NCBI RefSeq assembly: GCF_002886255.1
Contig: NZ_KZ614149.1
Coordinates: 1,984,001 to 2,048,000 of the forward strand
Length of the DNA: 64,000 bases
Direction of reading: 5' to 3'
Source of the DNA: Alteribacillus bidgolensis
Lineage (GTDB): Bacteria; Bacillota; Bacilli; Bacillales; Marinococcaceae
This document shows positions 1 to 9,356 of the stretch, in pieces (position 1 is the first letter of the stretch; each line of letters opens with the position of its first letter). The notes under the pieces were generated by a model. It was not told the DNA's origin. It was given only the letters and a program-made list of their open reading frames with translations, and did not search any database. The position numbers and the translations under genes are program-made.

Positions 1-1136
1 TACATCACATCAAGCATAATTCCTTCAATAATGGAACGGAGGCCGCGCGCTCCGGTTTTACGTTCGATTGCTTTTTGAGAAATTTCTTTTAAAGCGTCTT
101 CTGTAAATTCTAGTTCTACCTCATCAATTTCAAGCAGCTTTTGATATTGCTTCACGAGAGCGTTTTTAGGCTGAGTTAAAATCTCTACTAATGCTTTTTC
201 ATCCAGCTGAGAAAGGCTTGAAATAACAGGCAGACGTCCGATAAATTCTGGGATCAAACCATAACGCAGAAGATCCTCCGGCAGTATTTTGCTCATGTAT
301 TCATCTTTATCCAAATCAGATTTTTCGGTATCCGATCCAAATCCAATGACTTTTTTACCGAGACGCTGTTTAACAATTTGATCGATGCCGTCAAACGCCC
401 CTCCGCAAATAAACAAGACATTACTAGTATCGATTTGGATGAATTCTTGATGAGGATGCTTGCGTCCGCCTTGTGGAGGAACGCTTGCTGTTGTTCCTTC
501 TAAAATCTTTAAGAGAGCTTGCTGCACCCCTTCGCCGGAAACATCGCGAGTGATGGATGGGTTCTCAGATTTTCTGGCTACTTTATCAATTTCATCAATG
601 TAGATAATTCCTTTTTCTGCTTTTTCTACATCATAGTCAGCAGCCTGTATGAGTTTAAGAAGAATATTTTCAACGTCTTCCCCTACATACCCGGCTTCAG
701 TTAATGAAGTAGCATCTGCAATCGCAAAAGGTACATTTAGAATCCGAGCAAGTGTCTGAGCCAAAAGGGTTTTCCCGCTTCCTGTAGGCCCAATCAAGCA
801 GATATTACTTTTTGCGAGTTCTACATCTTCTGGTTTAGTGGCTGAATTAACACGCTTATAATGATTATATACAGCAACGGCTAGAGACTTTTTTGCCCGC
901 TCCTGGCCGATAACATAATCATCTAGAATTTCGTTAATTTCATAAGGCTTCGGAATTTCCTCAAATTCTACCTCTTCTTCTGTACCTAGTTCTTCTTCAA
1001 CAATTTCCGTACAAAGTTCAATACACTCATCACATATATAAACTCCAGGACCAGCCACTAGTTTCCGTACTTGATCCTGTGTTTTTCCACAAAAAGAACA
1101 TTTCAGTTGTCCTTTTTCTTCATTAAACTTAAACAT
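1..1136 (-). CDS. clpX: ATP-dependent Clp protease ATP-binding subunit ClpX (C-terminus cut by window edge)
   Basis: AAA+ unfoldase that recognises tagged or misfolded proteins and feeds them into the ClpP chamber in the cytoplasm. The N-terminus carries the ClpX zinc-binding domain, with CSFC near residue 13 and CDEC near residue 35. It is followed by the Walker A motif GPTGSGKT and the Walker B motif IIYIDEIDKV. About 378 residues are visible. The family is usually about 420, so roughly the last 40 residues lie outside the window. The ATG at 1136 begins MFKFNEEKGQLKCSFCGK, the normal ClpX start. Trigger factor lies upstream on the same strand, as in Bacillus subtilis, but a terminator and more than 500 bp separate them, so clpX probably has its own promoter. 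Confidence 0.97.
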   Translation of the reverse strand, partial: MFKFNEEKGQLKCSFCGKTQDQVRKLVAGPGVYICDECIELCTEIVEEELGTEEEVEFEEIPKPYEINEILDDYVIGQERAKKSLAVAVYNHYKRVNSATKPEDVELAKSNICLIGPTGSGKTLLAQTLARILNVPFAIADATSLTEAGYVGEDVENILLKLIQAADYDVEKAEKGIIYIDEIDKVARKSENPSITRDVSGEGVQQALLKILEGTTASVPPQGGRKHPHQEFIQIDTSNVLFICGGAFDGIDQIVKQRLGKKVIGFGSDTEKSDLDKDEYMSKILPEDLLRYGLIPEFIGRLPVISSLSQLDEKALVEILTQPKNALVKQYQKLLEIDEVELEFTEDALKEISQKAIERKTGARGLRSIIEGIMLDVM

Positions 1137-1671
1137 GGTCTTCACCCCTTACTTATATATTGTACACGAACGAATGATATTCAGTACACCAAAACAACTT
1201 TTCTTTTATCTTTGAATCAGAAACGCCGTGCACATCTTATTAGACTTCTGATAATCAGGTTATGGTTTGCATTGTATCATACAAAAACACCCGACATGAA
1301 ATAATACGATAAACTGCAAGGAATATCCTGCATCTAAAGGTAACCAAACTTTAAATATTAGCCTTCCCTTCCTTTTAAAAACAATCCTTTAGCGTATGAA
1401 CTAATTTTAAAGCTATGTATACAGCTGGAAATTTGCCCTTAGGATCCTTGGACTATGTTCTGCTACCTACTATACCCTTTTTTCTTCCTATATAAAAGAG
1501 AAAAACATTTTATTAACAAAGTTAATTCTCACCTGATGTTTTGCTGATATGAATATGCTGATTATAAATTTGGGCCTGCCGCTTTGTATACTGCTCCTGT
1601 GGCAGCATCCTTAATATACTTGTATGTAGAGAGCCGGTAACCGATTAGATTATATAGTTCCCAAGCCGTGT
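1137..1671. other. Intergenic region between tig and clpX, no gene seen
   Basis: About 535 bp of AT-rich sequence. Short ORFs here lack ribosome binding sites and resemble nothing I recognise. Apart from a possible extended -10 box for clpX near 1271, I see no convincing feature. Confidence 0.6.
1271..1276 (-). promoter_or_regulatory. Possible clpX promoter (extended -10)
   Basis: On the minus strand the sequence TGATACAAT gives an extended -10 box (TGnTACAAT) about 135 nt upstream of the clpX start. No good -35 box is seen, so this is tentative. Confidence 0.3.
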
Positions 1672-1714
1672 AAAAACAAGCCCTAAAAGTCATTTCGGCT
1701 TTTAGGGCTTGTTT
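1672..1714 (-). terminator. Intrinsic terminator after tig
   Basis: Long perfect hairpin just after the tig stop codon. The arms AAACAAGCCCTAAAAG and CTTTTAGGGCTTGTTT flank a loop of about 9 nt, and the 3' arm ends in a T-rich stretch on the minus strand. Confidence 0.85.
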
Positions 1715-1723
1715 ACATTGACA

Positions 1724-3046
1724 TTATTCTTCGCTTTCCTCAGCTTCTTTTTTTGGTACGGTTTTACTTTCTTCTACAAGCATATCAATCGCTTTTTGAA
1801 TGCGAAGGTCACCCTTTAGTGCATCCGTACCGCCTTGCATAGCCAGAAGACTGCGAATTTCTTCCTTATCACGCTGATACGTTTCAGCCATTTTTTCTAG
1901 TTCTTTTTCCGCATCTTCATCGGTTGCTTCTATGTTTTCAGCATCAGCAATTGCTTCTAATGTAAGATTCATCTTCACACGCTTTTCTGCTTCAGGTTTA
2001 AATTGTTCTTTCATGCCTTCTTCGTCAGTACCAGCTACTTGATAGTACATATCAAGAGACATACCTTGTGCTTGCAAACGCTGATCAAATTCTTGCATCA
2101 TGCGGTCCATTTCTGTTGAGATCATAGCATCTGGAATGTCAATAGAAGCATTTTCAGAAGCTTTTTCTACTACAGTGTCTCGTTCATGATGCTCTTTTGC
2201 ATGTTCTTTGTCATGCTTAAGCTTTTCTTCTTGTTTTTTCTTAAGATCATCAACTGTTTCTACATCTTCATCGACATCTTTTGCAAATTCATCATCCAAT
2301 TCAGGAAGTTCCTTACGTTTGATGTCATGAACTTTTACTTTAAACGTAGCTTCTTTGCCAGCTAAGTCTTCAGAATGATATTCTTCCGGGAATGTTACCG
2401 TAACATCTTTTTCTTCGCCCGCTTTTGTACCCACAAGCTGCTCTTCAAAACCTGGAATAAATTGACCAGAACCGATTTCGAGTGAATAGTTTTCAGCTTG
2501 TCCGCCTTCAAAAGCTTCTCCGTCAACGAACCCTTCAAAGTCTAAAACGACAGTGTCGCCGTCTTGTACTTCTCCGTCTTCTACAACGACAAGCTCTGCT
2601 TGCTTTTCTTGAAGTTGTTTTAATTCTTCTTCTACCTCTTCATCGCTTACTGATGTATCGTATTCTTCTACTTCAAGTCCTTTATATTCGCCAAGCTGTA
2701 CTTCAGGCTTCACGGTAACGGTCGCTTTAAATACAAAGTTTTCCCCTTTGTTTACTTGTTCGACATCAATTTCCGGGCGGTCTACCGGATCAATTCCCGC
2801 TTCTTCTACTGCTTGGGCATAAGCCTCAGGAAGAATAATATCAATAGCGTCTTGATAGAGTGCTTCTACTCCAAAGCGTTGTTCAAATATTTTACGTGGT
2901 ACTTTACCTTTACGAAAACCAGGTACATTTACCTGCTTTCTTACTTTTTGAAATGCTTGGTCCAACGCGTTGTCGAATTTATCAGATTCTACATCGACAG
3001 TTAATACGCCCTGGTTGCCTTCTTGCTTTTCCCAATTGGCGCTCAT
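1724..3046 (-). CDS. tig: Trigger factor (ribosome-associated chaperone / prolyl isomerase)
   Basis: Ribosome-bound chaperone that meets nascent chains at the exit tunnel. The ribosome-docking signature GFRKGKVPR is at about residues 43-51. The FKBP-type prolyl isomerase domain follows at about 150-250, with motifs such as DTVVLDFEGFVDG and FIPGFEEQLVG. The C-terminal chaperone arms are helical and very rich in Glu and Lys. At 440 residues it is slightly longer than the usual 424-432 because of an acidic tail. The ATG at 3046 is preceded by a GGAGGG-type ribosome binding site. It sits between ysoA and clpX, the usual Bacillus order. Confidence 0.97.
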   Translation of the reverse strand: MSANWEKQEGNQGVLTVDVESDKFDNALDQAFQKVRKQVNVPGFRKGKVPRKIFEQRFGVEALYQDAIDIILPEAYAQAVEEAGIDPVDRPEIDVEQVNKGENFVFKATVTVKPEVQLGEYKGLEVEEYDTSVSDEEVEEELKQLQEKQAELVVVEDGEVQDGDTVVLDFEGFVDGEAFEGGQAENYSLEIGSGQFIPGFEEQLVGTKAGEEKDVTVTFPEEYHSEDLAGKEATFKVKVHDIKRKELPELDDEFAKDVDEDVETVDDLKKKQEEKLKHDKEHAKEHHERDTVVEKASENASIDIPDAMISTEMDRMMQEFDQRLQAQGMSLDMYYQVAGTDEEGMKEQFKPEAEKRVKMNLTLEAIADAENIEATDEDAEKELEKMAETYQRDKEEIRSLLAMQGGTDALKGDLRIQKAIDMLVEESKTVPKKEAEESEE

Positions 3047-3098
3047 TTATCTTTTCCCTCCAAGTATCATAGGTAATATCCGTTTTTACAACCATTAC

Positions 3099-3126
3099 AT
3101 TATAACATATCGCATACTCATTTCAA
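3099..3126 (-). promoter_or_regulatory. SigA-type promoter for tig
   Basis: On the minus strand TTGAAA and TATAAT are separated by 16 nt, about 55 nt upstream of the tig start codon. Confidence 0.65.
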
Positions 3127-3167
3127 TGGAAAATGGGTACAGAAAATGCTGTAAGGGTCTCTTCGAC

Positions 3168-4199
3168 CTAAATGTCAGATAGTTTTGATTTTAATTTTTC
3201 ATATTCTTCCCGCACTTGAAAAAAACTGTTCTCCGCTATTCCATATTGAATGGATAGAGACGAGACGTCCATTTTTTCACCCGATTGATCTGCAGCTTCA
3301 AAATGCAGAACAGCTGCTAGAGATTCAATCTGTACAGACGGGGGAAACGGGTAAAAATACAACAGTATTTCCCGCAGTAAGTGATGGGCATTTTTCAATA
3401 AAACTGGATCTTTATGTCCCAATGTTTCTTCAAGTAATTGGGAAGATTTTATGTACGACGTACTTTCTTCAATCGGACGAAGAGCAGCAGGAGAGAACTC
3501 TCCTTTACGATCTAACTTTTCTACCCACACGTTTTTATTAACGTTCCAATCTTTCAATAAGAATAACAAAAAGCTTTGCATAAGAGGAGAGTAGTGTTGA
3601 TCAGCAAGCAGCTTTTCTACAATTGGCATCGCTTCTCCCGGTCCCAGGCTTCTCATTTCTCCGAGCGCAGCCAGTTTTTGCTCTGATGTTCCATTTCGCA
3701 AACGATTTTCCCATTCCTCTAAAACATAAGGAGGAATGTCATTTCCGCCATCTTCTTGTTTGTTATCAACTTGCTCTATCTCTGTTTTAGCCATATGCCG
3801 TGAAAGCTCTAGCAGCTCAAAAAGCTGTTCTGCCATACGGGCAGGAAATTGATCTTCTGCTTGTACAGCCTCTAATATGGTAACTACTTTATCATATTCT
3901 CCTAGCTGGGCAAGAATGGAGACATAAACTTGAAGTACTTCAAAATAATCTCCTGAGGCTTTTTGCATCATTTTTTCCGCCCACTTTTTTCCTTCTAATA
4001 GCTGGCCAGTATCTGCATATGCTAGCAGCAGCCCATATGAAGCATCTTCATGGTCGGGATTATGCATTAAAGCTTCTATAAACTGTTGAAGCGCTTTCTG
4101 TTTATCTCCTTCTTTTAACTTCTTTAACCCTTCGTTTACCAGTCTGTCTGCTGATCCAGGAAAAGGGACGATATTGTTATTGGCGCCTTCCCTCTTCAT
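3168..4199 (-). CDS. ysoA: TPR-repeat protein, YsoA family
   Basis: Protein of 343 residues with tetratricopeptide-like helical repeats in the first third; ALQQFIEALMHNPDHEDA at about residues 37-54 fits the TPR spacing. The remainder is helical, with a DNA-binding-like stretch near the C-terminus (SSLSIQYGIAENSFFQVRE). The length and the position between tig and leuD match B. subtilis YsoA, whose role is not established. No signal peptide or membrane segment is visible, so it is probably cytoplasmic. The family assignment rests mainly on synteny, size and the TPR look. Confidence 0.85.
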   Translation of the reverse strand: MKREGANNNIVPFPGSADRLVNEGLKKLKEGDKQKALQQFIEALMHNPDHEDASYGLLLAYADTGQLLEGKKWAEKMMQKASGDYFEVLQVYVSILAQLGEYDKVVTILEAVQAEDQFPARMAEQLFELLELSRHMAKTEIEQVDNKQEDGGNDIPPYVLEEWENRLRNGTSEQKLAALGEMRSLGPGEAMPIVEKLLADQHYSPLMQSFLLFLLKDWNVNKNVWVEKLDRKGEFSPAALRPIEESTSYIKSSQLLEETLGHKDPVLLKNAHHLLREILLYFYPFPPSVQIESLAAVLHFEAADQSGEKMDVSSLSIQYGIAENSFFQVREEYEKLKSKLSDI

Positions 4200-4238
4200 C
4201 CCATGTCCTCCTTATTCCAGTACGACAAACTGCTTTTG

Positions 4239-4472
4239 TTAGAAAAACCCGGCTTAGCGCCGTGTAAAGATAGCCGCCTATAGAAAAGCGTCTAGCTAGC
4301 CTGAAAGGTCGGTGATAAATACTTAGCTATCCTTGTCCTTCCCTTTCTAAATGACTCTTTGATCTGAACACATCCCTTGGCAATTGGCGGCATCTAATAC
4401 TCCTGGACGTTGAACCGTAGTTTTACTTATACAGTTTACTAATTAAATGTATATTTTTCTAACAGTGTAAAT
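4239..4472 (-). repeat. Double-hairpin intergenic repeat (family 1), interrupted copy
   Basis: Starts with TTAGAAAAACCCGGCTT and ends with the hairpin halves TTATACAGTTTA and TAACAGTGTAA. About 120 bp of unrelated sequence separates the two halves. The end at 4472 abuts the leuD terminator. Confidence 0.6.
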
Positions 4473-4473
4473 A

Positions 4474-4501
4474 AGAAGACGACCCATTACAGGCCGTCTT
4501 C
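4474..4501 (-). terminator. Intrinsic terminator of the ilv-leu operon
   Basis: The minus strand reads GAAGACGGCC, a short loop, then a matching GTCGTCTTC arm and a T-rich stretch, right after the leuD stop codon. Confidence 0.8.
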
Positions 4502-4506
4502 CTGTT

Positions 4507-5094
4507 TTATACATTCATCTTCTCTTCGTACTGGCCAATCTTGTCTTCATACTGGAGCGTAAGGCTGATCTCATCCCAACCTTTTAATAGCATTTCTTTC
4601 CAGTATGGATCAATTTCGAAGCTTGCTTCAAAACCGTTCTCGTCTGTAATATTTTGGTTTTGAAGATCGACGGTTACTTCATATACTTCATCTTTCCCAT
4701 TTTCCATCAATTTATAAACCTGTTCTTCGTCCAATCTAATAGGAAGAATGCCATTTTTAAAGCAGTTATTATAAAAGATATCTGCAAAGCTCGGAGCAAT
4801 TATTACACGAAACCCATAATCCTGAAGCGCCCATGGAGCATGTTCCCTAGAAGAGCCGCATCCAAAATTATGATCTGCTATTAAAATAGAGGCATCTTTT
4901 GCATGAGACTGATTTAATTCAAAATCAGGGTTATCCTTGCCATTTGCAAGAAAACGCCAGTCAAAAAAAAGAAACTGTCCAAAGCCTGTACGCTCTACTC
5001 GTTTTAAAAACTGTTTTGGTATAATCTGGTCTGTATCTACATTCACACGAGGTACAACGCCTGTATTACCAGTGTGTTTGATTATTGGTTCCAT
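4507..5094 (-). CDS. leuD: 3-isopropylmalate dehydratase small subunit
   Basis: With LeuC, isomerises 2- and 3-isopropylmalate in leucine biosynthesis. Typical motifs are VNVDTDQIIPKQFLKRVERTG near the N-terminus and GCGSSREHAPWAL near residue 80, the aconitase swivel-domain signature. I start it at the ATG at 5094 (MEPIIKHTGN), which has an AAGGTGAT ribosome binding site and matches family N-termini, giving 195 residues. An upstream in-frame ATG would add about 37 residues that do not look like LeuD. The gap to leuC is about 140 nt, wider than usual for this pair. Last gene of the operon. Confidence 0.96.
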   Translation of the reverse strand: MEPIIKHTGNTGVVPRVNVDTDQIIPKQFLKRVERTGFGQFLFFDWRFLANGKDNPDFELNQSHAKDASILIADHNFGCGSSREHAPWALQDYGFRVIIAPSFADIFYNNCFKNGILPIRLDEEQVYKLMENGKDEVYEVTVDLQNQNITDENGFEASFEIDPYWKEMLLKGWDEISLTLQYEDKIGQYEEKMNV

Positions 5095-5234
5095 ACTCAT
5101 CACCTTCTTTATATTGATCAGGGCAATAGCTTCAACCCCGCCACTTGATTCCCCTGGTGAAAGAACACTGCTGAAAGCGCGAACCTCCAGCACAAGTTGG
5201 ACCATCAGGGCAAAGCAAGGGCATTTCCGCTTTT

Positions 5235-6653
5235 TTATTTAACAGCCGGCTCATTTAAGTTTCGGATATCAACGAATTTACCGTTTACTGCTGCAGCAGC
5301 TGCCATAGCAGGGCTGACAAGGTGGGTTCTCGCACCTTTTCCTTGACGGCCTTCGAAGTTTCGGTTAGAAGTAGACGCACAGCGTTCACCTTCAGGAACA
5401 AAGTCAGGGTTCATGCTTAAGCACATGCTGCAGCCTGATTCGCGCCAATCAAAGCCCGCTTCGGTAAATATCTTATCAAGTCCTTCTTTTTCTGCTTGCA
5501 GCTTTACTTTTTGGGATCCCGGTACAACCATCGCCCGAATGCCGTCTGCTACTTTACGTCCTTCTGCTACTTTTGCAGCTGCACGCAAGTCACTGATCCG
5601 CGCATTGGTACAGGAACCGATGAACACATGTTGAATAGAAATATCTGTGATTTTTGTTCCTGGTTCTAAATCCATATATTCTAATGATTGTTCGATTGCT
5701 TTTCGATCAGCACTAGAGTTTGCATCGGTTGGAGAAGGAACCACACCTTTGACTCCTACACCTTGTGAAGGATTAGTGCCCCAAGTAACCATCGGTTCAA
5801 TCTCACTGCTGTCAATCTCTACAACAGCGTCGTATTTAGCACCTTCATCTGTAGCAAGCTCCTGCCATTCTTTCACTTTTTGAGTGAATGCTTCTCCTGA
5901 AGGAACTTTTTCACGTCCTTCTAGATAATCAAACGTTACTTGGTCCGGGCTGATAAGACCTGCTCTTGCACCAGCTTCGATCGACATATTACAGATAGTC
6001 ATTCTTTCTTCCATTGTAAGTCCGCTAATGGCCTCACCTGTATATTCGAGTACGTGACCTGTACCAAAATCAACACCATATTTAGCGATAATAGCAAGAA
6101 TAATATCTTTAGCAGTTACTCCTGGTGCCAAGCGACCATTTACGCGAACTTCCATTGTTTTTGGTTTAGACTGCCACAATGTTTGGGTAGCTAGTGCATG
6201 TTCTACTTCACTTGTACCAATACCAAATGCAAGCGCACCAAACGCTCCGTGTGTAGAAGTGTGACTGTCTCCGCAGACTATTGTTTTACCTGGTTGTGTT
6301 AAACCAAGTTCAGGGCCGATAATGTGTACAATCCCATTATCCGGACTGTCCAAATCTGCTACTTCAATGCCAAACTCTTTACAATTGGCAGATAAAGTTT
6401 CCATTTGTTTTTTGGCAATTGCATCGGTAATAGATGCACGATTTTCTGTAGGGACGTTATGGTCCATCGTTGCGAAAGTTAAATCCGGGCGGCGAACTTT
6501 TCTCCCGCTGAGACGAAGACCTTCAAACGCCTGTGGAGAAGTAACTTCGTGAACCATTTGCAAATCAACATACAATAAGTCAGGTTTACCAGGTTCTGAA
6601 AGAACGGTATGATTCTCCCAAATTTTTTCGATAATTGTTTTTGGTTGTGTCAT
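5235..6653 (-). CDS. leuC: 3-isopropylmalate dehydratase large subunit
   Basis: Aconitase-family subunit that carries the [4Fe-4S] cluster for 3-isopropylmalate dehydration and rehydration. The cluster cysteines are visible in FIGSCTNARISDLR near residue 350 and SGCSMCLSMNPD near residue 410. The substrate-site signature VCGDSHTSTHGAFGALAFG lies near residue 130. Length of 472 residues is the same as the B. subtilis protein. It lies between leuB and leuD, transcribed with them. Confidence 0.98.
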   Translation of the reverse strand: MTQPKTIIEKIWENHTVLSEPGKPDLLYVDLQMVHEVTSPQAFEGLRLSGRKVRRPDLTFATMDHNVPTENRASITDAIAKKQMETLSANCKEFGIEVADLDSPDNGIVHIIGPELGLTQPGKTIVCGDSHTSTHGAFGALAFGIGTSEVEHALATQTLWQSKPKTMEVRVNGRLAPGVTAKDIILAIIAKYGVDFGTGHVLEYTGEAISGLTMEERMTICNMSIEAGARAGLISPDQVTFDYLEGREKVPSGEAFTQKVKEWQELATDEGAKYDAVVEIDSSEIEPMVTWGTNPSQGVGVKGVVPSPTDANSSADRKAIEQSLEYMDLEPGTKITDISIQHVFIGSCTNARISDLRAAAKVAEGRKVADGIRAMVVPGSQKVKLQAEKEGLDKIFTEAGFDWRESGCSMCLSMNPDFVPEGERCASTSNRNFEGRQGKGARTHLVSPAMAAAAAVNGKFVDIRNLNEPAVK

Positions 6654-6684
6654 CTTTCTTCCCTCGCTTTACGTTAAACTGTTC

Positions 6685-7758
6685 TTATTTCAAAGCTTCT
6701 AAGACTTTTTCTAACATGTCATCTGTTGAAAGGATTGTTTCTCCTTCTTTGGCAATGTCACCTGTACGGTGGCCATCTGTTAATACAGTAGAAACAGCAC
6801 GGTCGATTGCTGCTGCTTCTTCATGCATTCCAAAGGAATATTTTAGCATCATTGCACTCGAAGCTATAGCAGCTAATGGATTGGCTTTTCCTTCTCCAGC
6901 AATATCTGGAGCTGAACCGTGGACGGGCTCATATAACCCAGGAACTTCACTTCCAATACTCGCAGATGGAAGCATACCTAAAGAACCAGTCAGCATAGAA
7001 GCTTCATCACTTAAAATATCACCAAACATGTTTTCGGTAACAATAACATCAAACTGCTTTGGATCACGGATCAACTGCATGGCCGCATTGTCCACGAGCA
7101 CATGATCAAGTTCTACTTCCGGATAGTCTTCGCTTATTTCTTCAGCTGTTTCTCTCCATAATCTGCTTGATTCCAGTACGTTTGCTTTGTCTACTGAGGT
7201 CAATTTTTTACGACGGACCTTTGCTAATTCAAACGCTTGTCTGACGATTCTTTCAATTTCTGACTTTTTGTACTGCAAAGTATCAACCGCGGCTTCTTCT
7301 CCGTCAACTTCACGGCGCTCCTGCGGTTCACCGAAATAAAGACCTCCTGTCAGTTCACGTACAATCATAAGGTCTACGTTGTCTACTACTTCTTTTCGTA
7401 GAGTAGAAGAATCTGTTAAACTTTTATGTCCGGTAACAGGACGAAGGTTTGCAAACAAATTTAATGCTTTTCTAATACCGAGCAAACCTTTTTCCGGGCG
7501 TTCACTGCCTGGAAGGTTATCCCACTTCGGACCGCCTACTGCACCGAGCAAAACGCCATCACTTTTTAAACATGTATCAATTGTAGCCTGGGGAAGCGGT
7601 GTGCCGTTTTTATCGATAGATGTTCCCCCAATGTCTGCAAATTGATATTCAAATTGATGTCCGTACAATTCCCCTGTTTTATCAAGTACAGCAGTGGCAG
7701 CATTTACAACTTCTAGACCGATTCCATCGCCAGGAAGTACTGTAATTGTTTTATTCAT
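6685..7758 (-). CDS. leuB: 3-isopropylmalate dehydrogenase
   Basis: NAD-dependent oxidative decarboxylation of 3-isopropylmalate in leucine synthesis. The N-terminal LPGDGIGLEVV nucleotide-fold start is visible. So are the substrate-binding RELTGGLYFG near residue 135, VDNAAMQLIRDP near 220, and the metal-binding NMFGDILSDEASMLTGSLG near 243-262. GLYEPVHGSAPDIAG is the C-terminal NAD-site signature. Length of 357 residues is normal. About 30 nt separate it from leuC, consistent with one operon. Confidence 0.98.
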   Translation of the reverse strand: MNKTITVLPGDGIGLEVVNAATAVLDKTGELYGHQFEYQFADIGGTSIDKNGTPLPQATIDTCLKSDGVLLGAVGGPKWDNLPGSERPEKGLLGIRKALNLFANLRPVTGHKSLTDSSTLRKEVVDNVDLMIVRELTGGLYFGEPQERREVDGEEAAVDTLQYKKSEIERIVRQAFELAKVRRKKLTSVDKANVLESSRLWRETAEEISEDYPEVELDHVLVDNAAMQLIRDPKQFDVIVTENMFGDILSDEASMLTGSLGMLPSASIGSEVPGLYEPVHGSAPDIAGEGKANPLAAIASSAMMLKYSFGMHEEAAAIDRAVSTVLTDGHRTGDIAKEGETILSTDDMLEKVLEALK

Positions 7759-7808
7759 TTATTTCCTCTCCCTTGTGCAATCCCGTGAGTGATTTTAATG
7801 CAAAATAA

Positions 7809-9356
7809 CTATACATGAATTTTTTCTGTTTTTGGGCGCGGCCATTTTTTACGATTCAGCACCCGATTGACGGAATTAATGTAAGCTCTTGCCGAAGCCT
7901 CTAATACATCGTTTGCAGTACCGCGGCCAGATGCTTCTTCGCCTTCATACTCAATTTGTACATAAACTTCTGCTAAAGCATCCCGCCCACCTGTAATCGA
8001 TTGAATTCTATAGTCTTTTAGCTTCACTTCTCCGCCTATAATACGTTCAATCGTGTTATAAACTGCTTCTACACTACCGGAACCTGTTGCTGCTTCTTGG
8101 ATGGTTTCTCCTTCAGGGTTCTGCATAGTTACTGCTGCCGTAGGAATGTTATTAGTGCCGTAATTCACTTGAAGTGCTTGTACTTCGTAGTATTTAACTG
8201 CTTCCCCTGCTTTTTCTTCTGTCATTAAAGCGAAAATGTCTTCATCGGTAATTTCTTTCTTTTTATCCGCAAGACTTTTGAAAGCTTTAAACACTTTGTT
8301 TAATTCCTCTTCTGTTGCGTTGTAACCAAGTGATTCAATTTTTTCTTTAAAAGCATGACGTCCAGAAAGTTTGCCAAGAACCATACGATTCGCGCTTACT
8401 CCTACTAAATCTGGCGTAATAATTTCATAAGTTGATGATTCTTTTAATACACCATCTTGGTGAATACCAGACTCATGAGCGAACGCGTTGTCCCCGACAA
8501 CTGCTTTATTATTTGGAACTACCATTCCTGTTAACTTGCTGACAAGACTGCTGGTTCGTTTAATTTCATTTAATGTCAAACCGGTTTCCGCTTTATAAAA
8601 ATCATTTCGTATCTTTAACGCGACAGCAATTTCTTCAAGTGAAGCATTTCCAGCCCGCTCGCCAATACCGTTTATCGTACACTCTACTTGGCCAGCTCCC
8701 GCTTCAACGGCTGCTAAAGAGTTTGAGACGGCCATTCCTAGATCGTCGTGGCAGTGGGTGGAGAGAATTGCTTTGTCAATGTTTGGCACCGTTTCACGCA
8801 AATACGTGAACATATGACGGATTTCTTCTTGAGTAATATAACCGACAGTGTCTGGCAGATTAATTACTTCTGCCCCTGCATCAATAACTTTTTCGATTAT
8901 TCTGGCTAAAAAGTCAATATCTGAGCGGCAAGCATCTTCTGCTGACCATTGTACACGAGGGAACCGCTGCTTAGCATATTTCACAGAATCTACAGCATTT
9001 TCAATGACTTGGTCTGGTGTCATGCGAAGTTTATGAGTCATGTGGATCGGGGAAGTAGCGATAAACACGTGCAGTCTTGGCTCCTCCCCGCCTTTTAACG
9101 CTTCCCACGCCGCATCGATTTCTTTTTTTACTGAGCGGGAAAGCCCAGTTACAGAGCTCCCTTTCACTGTATCGGCGATTGCTTTTACCGATTGGAAATC
9201 TCCTTCTGAAGCAGCCGGGAAACCGGCCTCGATGATATCAACACCGAGACGGTCCAGCTGAGCAGCAATTTGAAGCTTTTCTTCAAAATTCAAATTCACA
9301 CCAGGAGATTGTTCTCCGTCACGAAGCGTCGTGTCAAAAACGTTAATTTTTCGCAC
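7809..9356 (-). CDS. leuA: 2-isopropylmalate synthase
   Basis: Condenses acetyl-CoA with 2-ketoisovalerate, the first committed step to leucine. The DRE-TIM catalytic start DTTLRDGEQSPG is at residues 7-18, and the metal-binding HCHDDLG lies near residue 200. The C-terminal LeuA dimer domain for leucine feedback covers roughly 390-505. I choose the GTG at 9356 (MRKINVFDTT), which matches the family N-terminus and has an AAAGGAG site about 9 nt upstream. This gives 515 residues and a 14-nt overlap with the end of ilvC. Confidence 0.96.
   Translation of the reverse strand: MRKINVFDTTLRDGEQSPGVNLNFEEKLQIAAQLDRLGVDIIEAGFPAASEGDFQSVKAIADTVKGSSVTGLSRSVKKEIDAAWEALKGGEEPRLHVFIATSPIHMTHKLRMTPDQVIENAVDSVKYAKQRFPRVQWSAEDACRSDIDFLARIIEKVIDAGAEVINLPDTVGYITQEEIRHMFTYLRETVPNIDKAILSTHCHDDLGMAVSNSLAAVEAGAGQVECTINGIGERAGNASLEEIAVALKIRNDFYKAETGLTLNEIKRTSSLVSKLTGMVVPNNKAVVGDNAFAHESGIHQDGVLKESSTYEIITPDLVGVSANRMVLGKLSGRHAFKEKIESLGYNATEEELNKVFKAFKSLADKKKEITDEDIFALMTEEKAGEAVKYYEVQALQVNYGTNNIPTAAVTMQNPEGETIQEAATGSGSVEAVYNTIERIIGGEVKLKDYRIQSITGGRDALAEVYVQIEYEGEEASGRGTANDVLEASARAYINSVNRVLNRKKWPRPKTEKIHV

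Noticed and set aside
3185..3541. Plus-strand ORF of 118 residues inside ysoA
   Set aside because: Antisense shadow of ysoA, with composition typical of reversed coding sequence and no ribosome binding site.
5095..5205. N-terminal extension of LeuD to an ATG at 5205
   Set aside because: The extra residues do not resemble LeuD, and the ATG at 5094 has the ribosome binding site and the family N-terminus.
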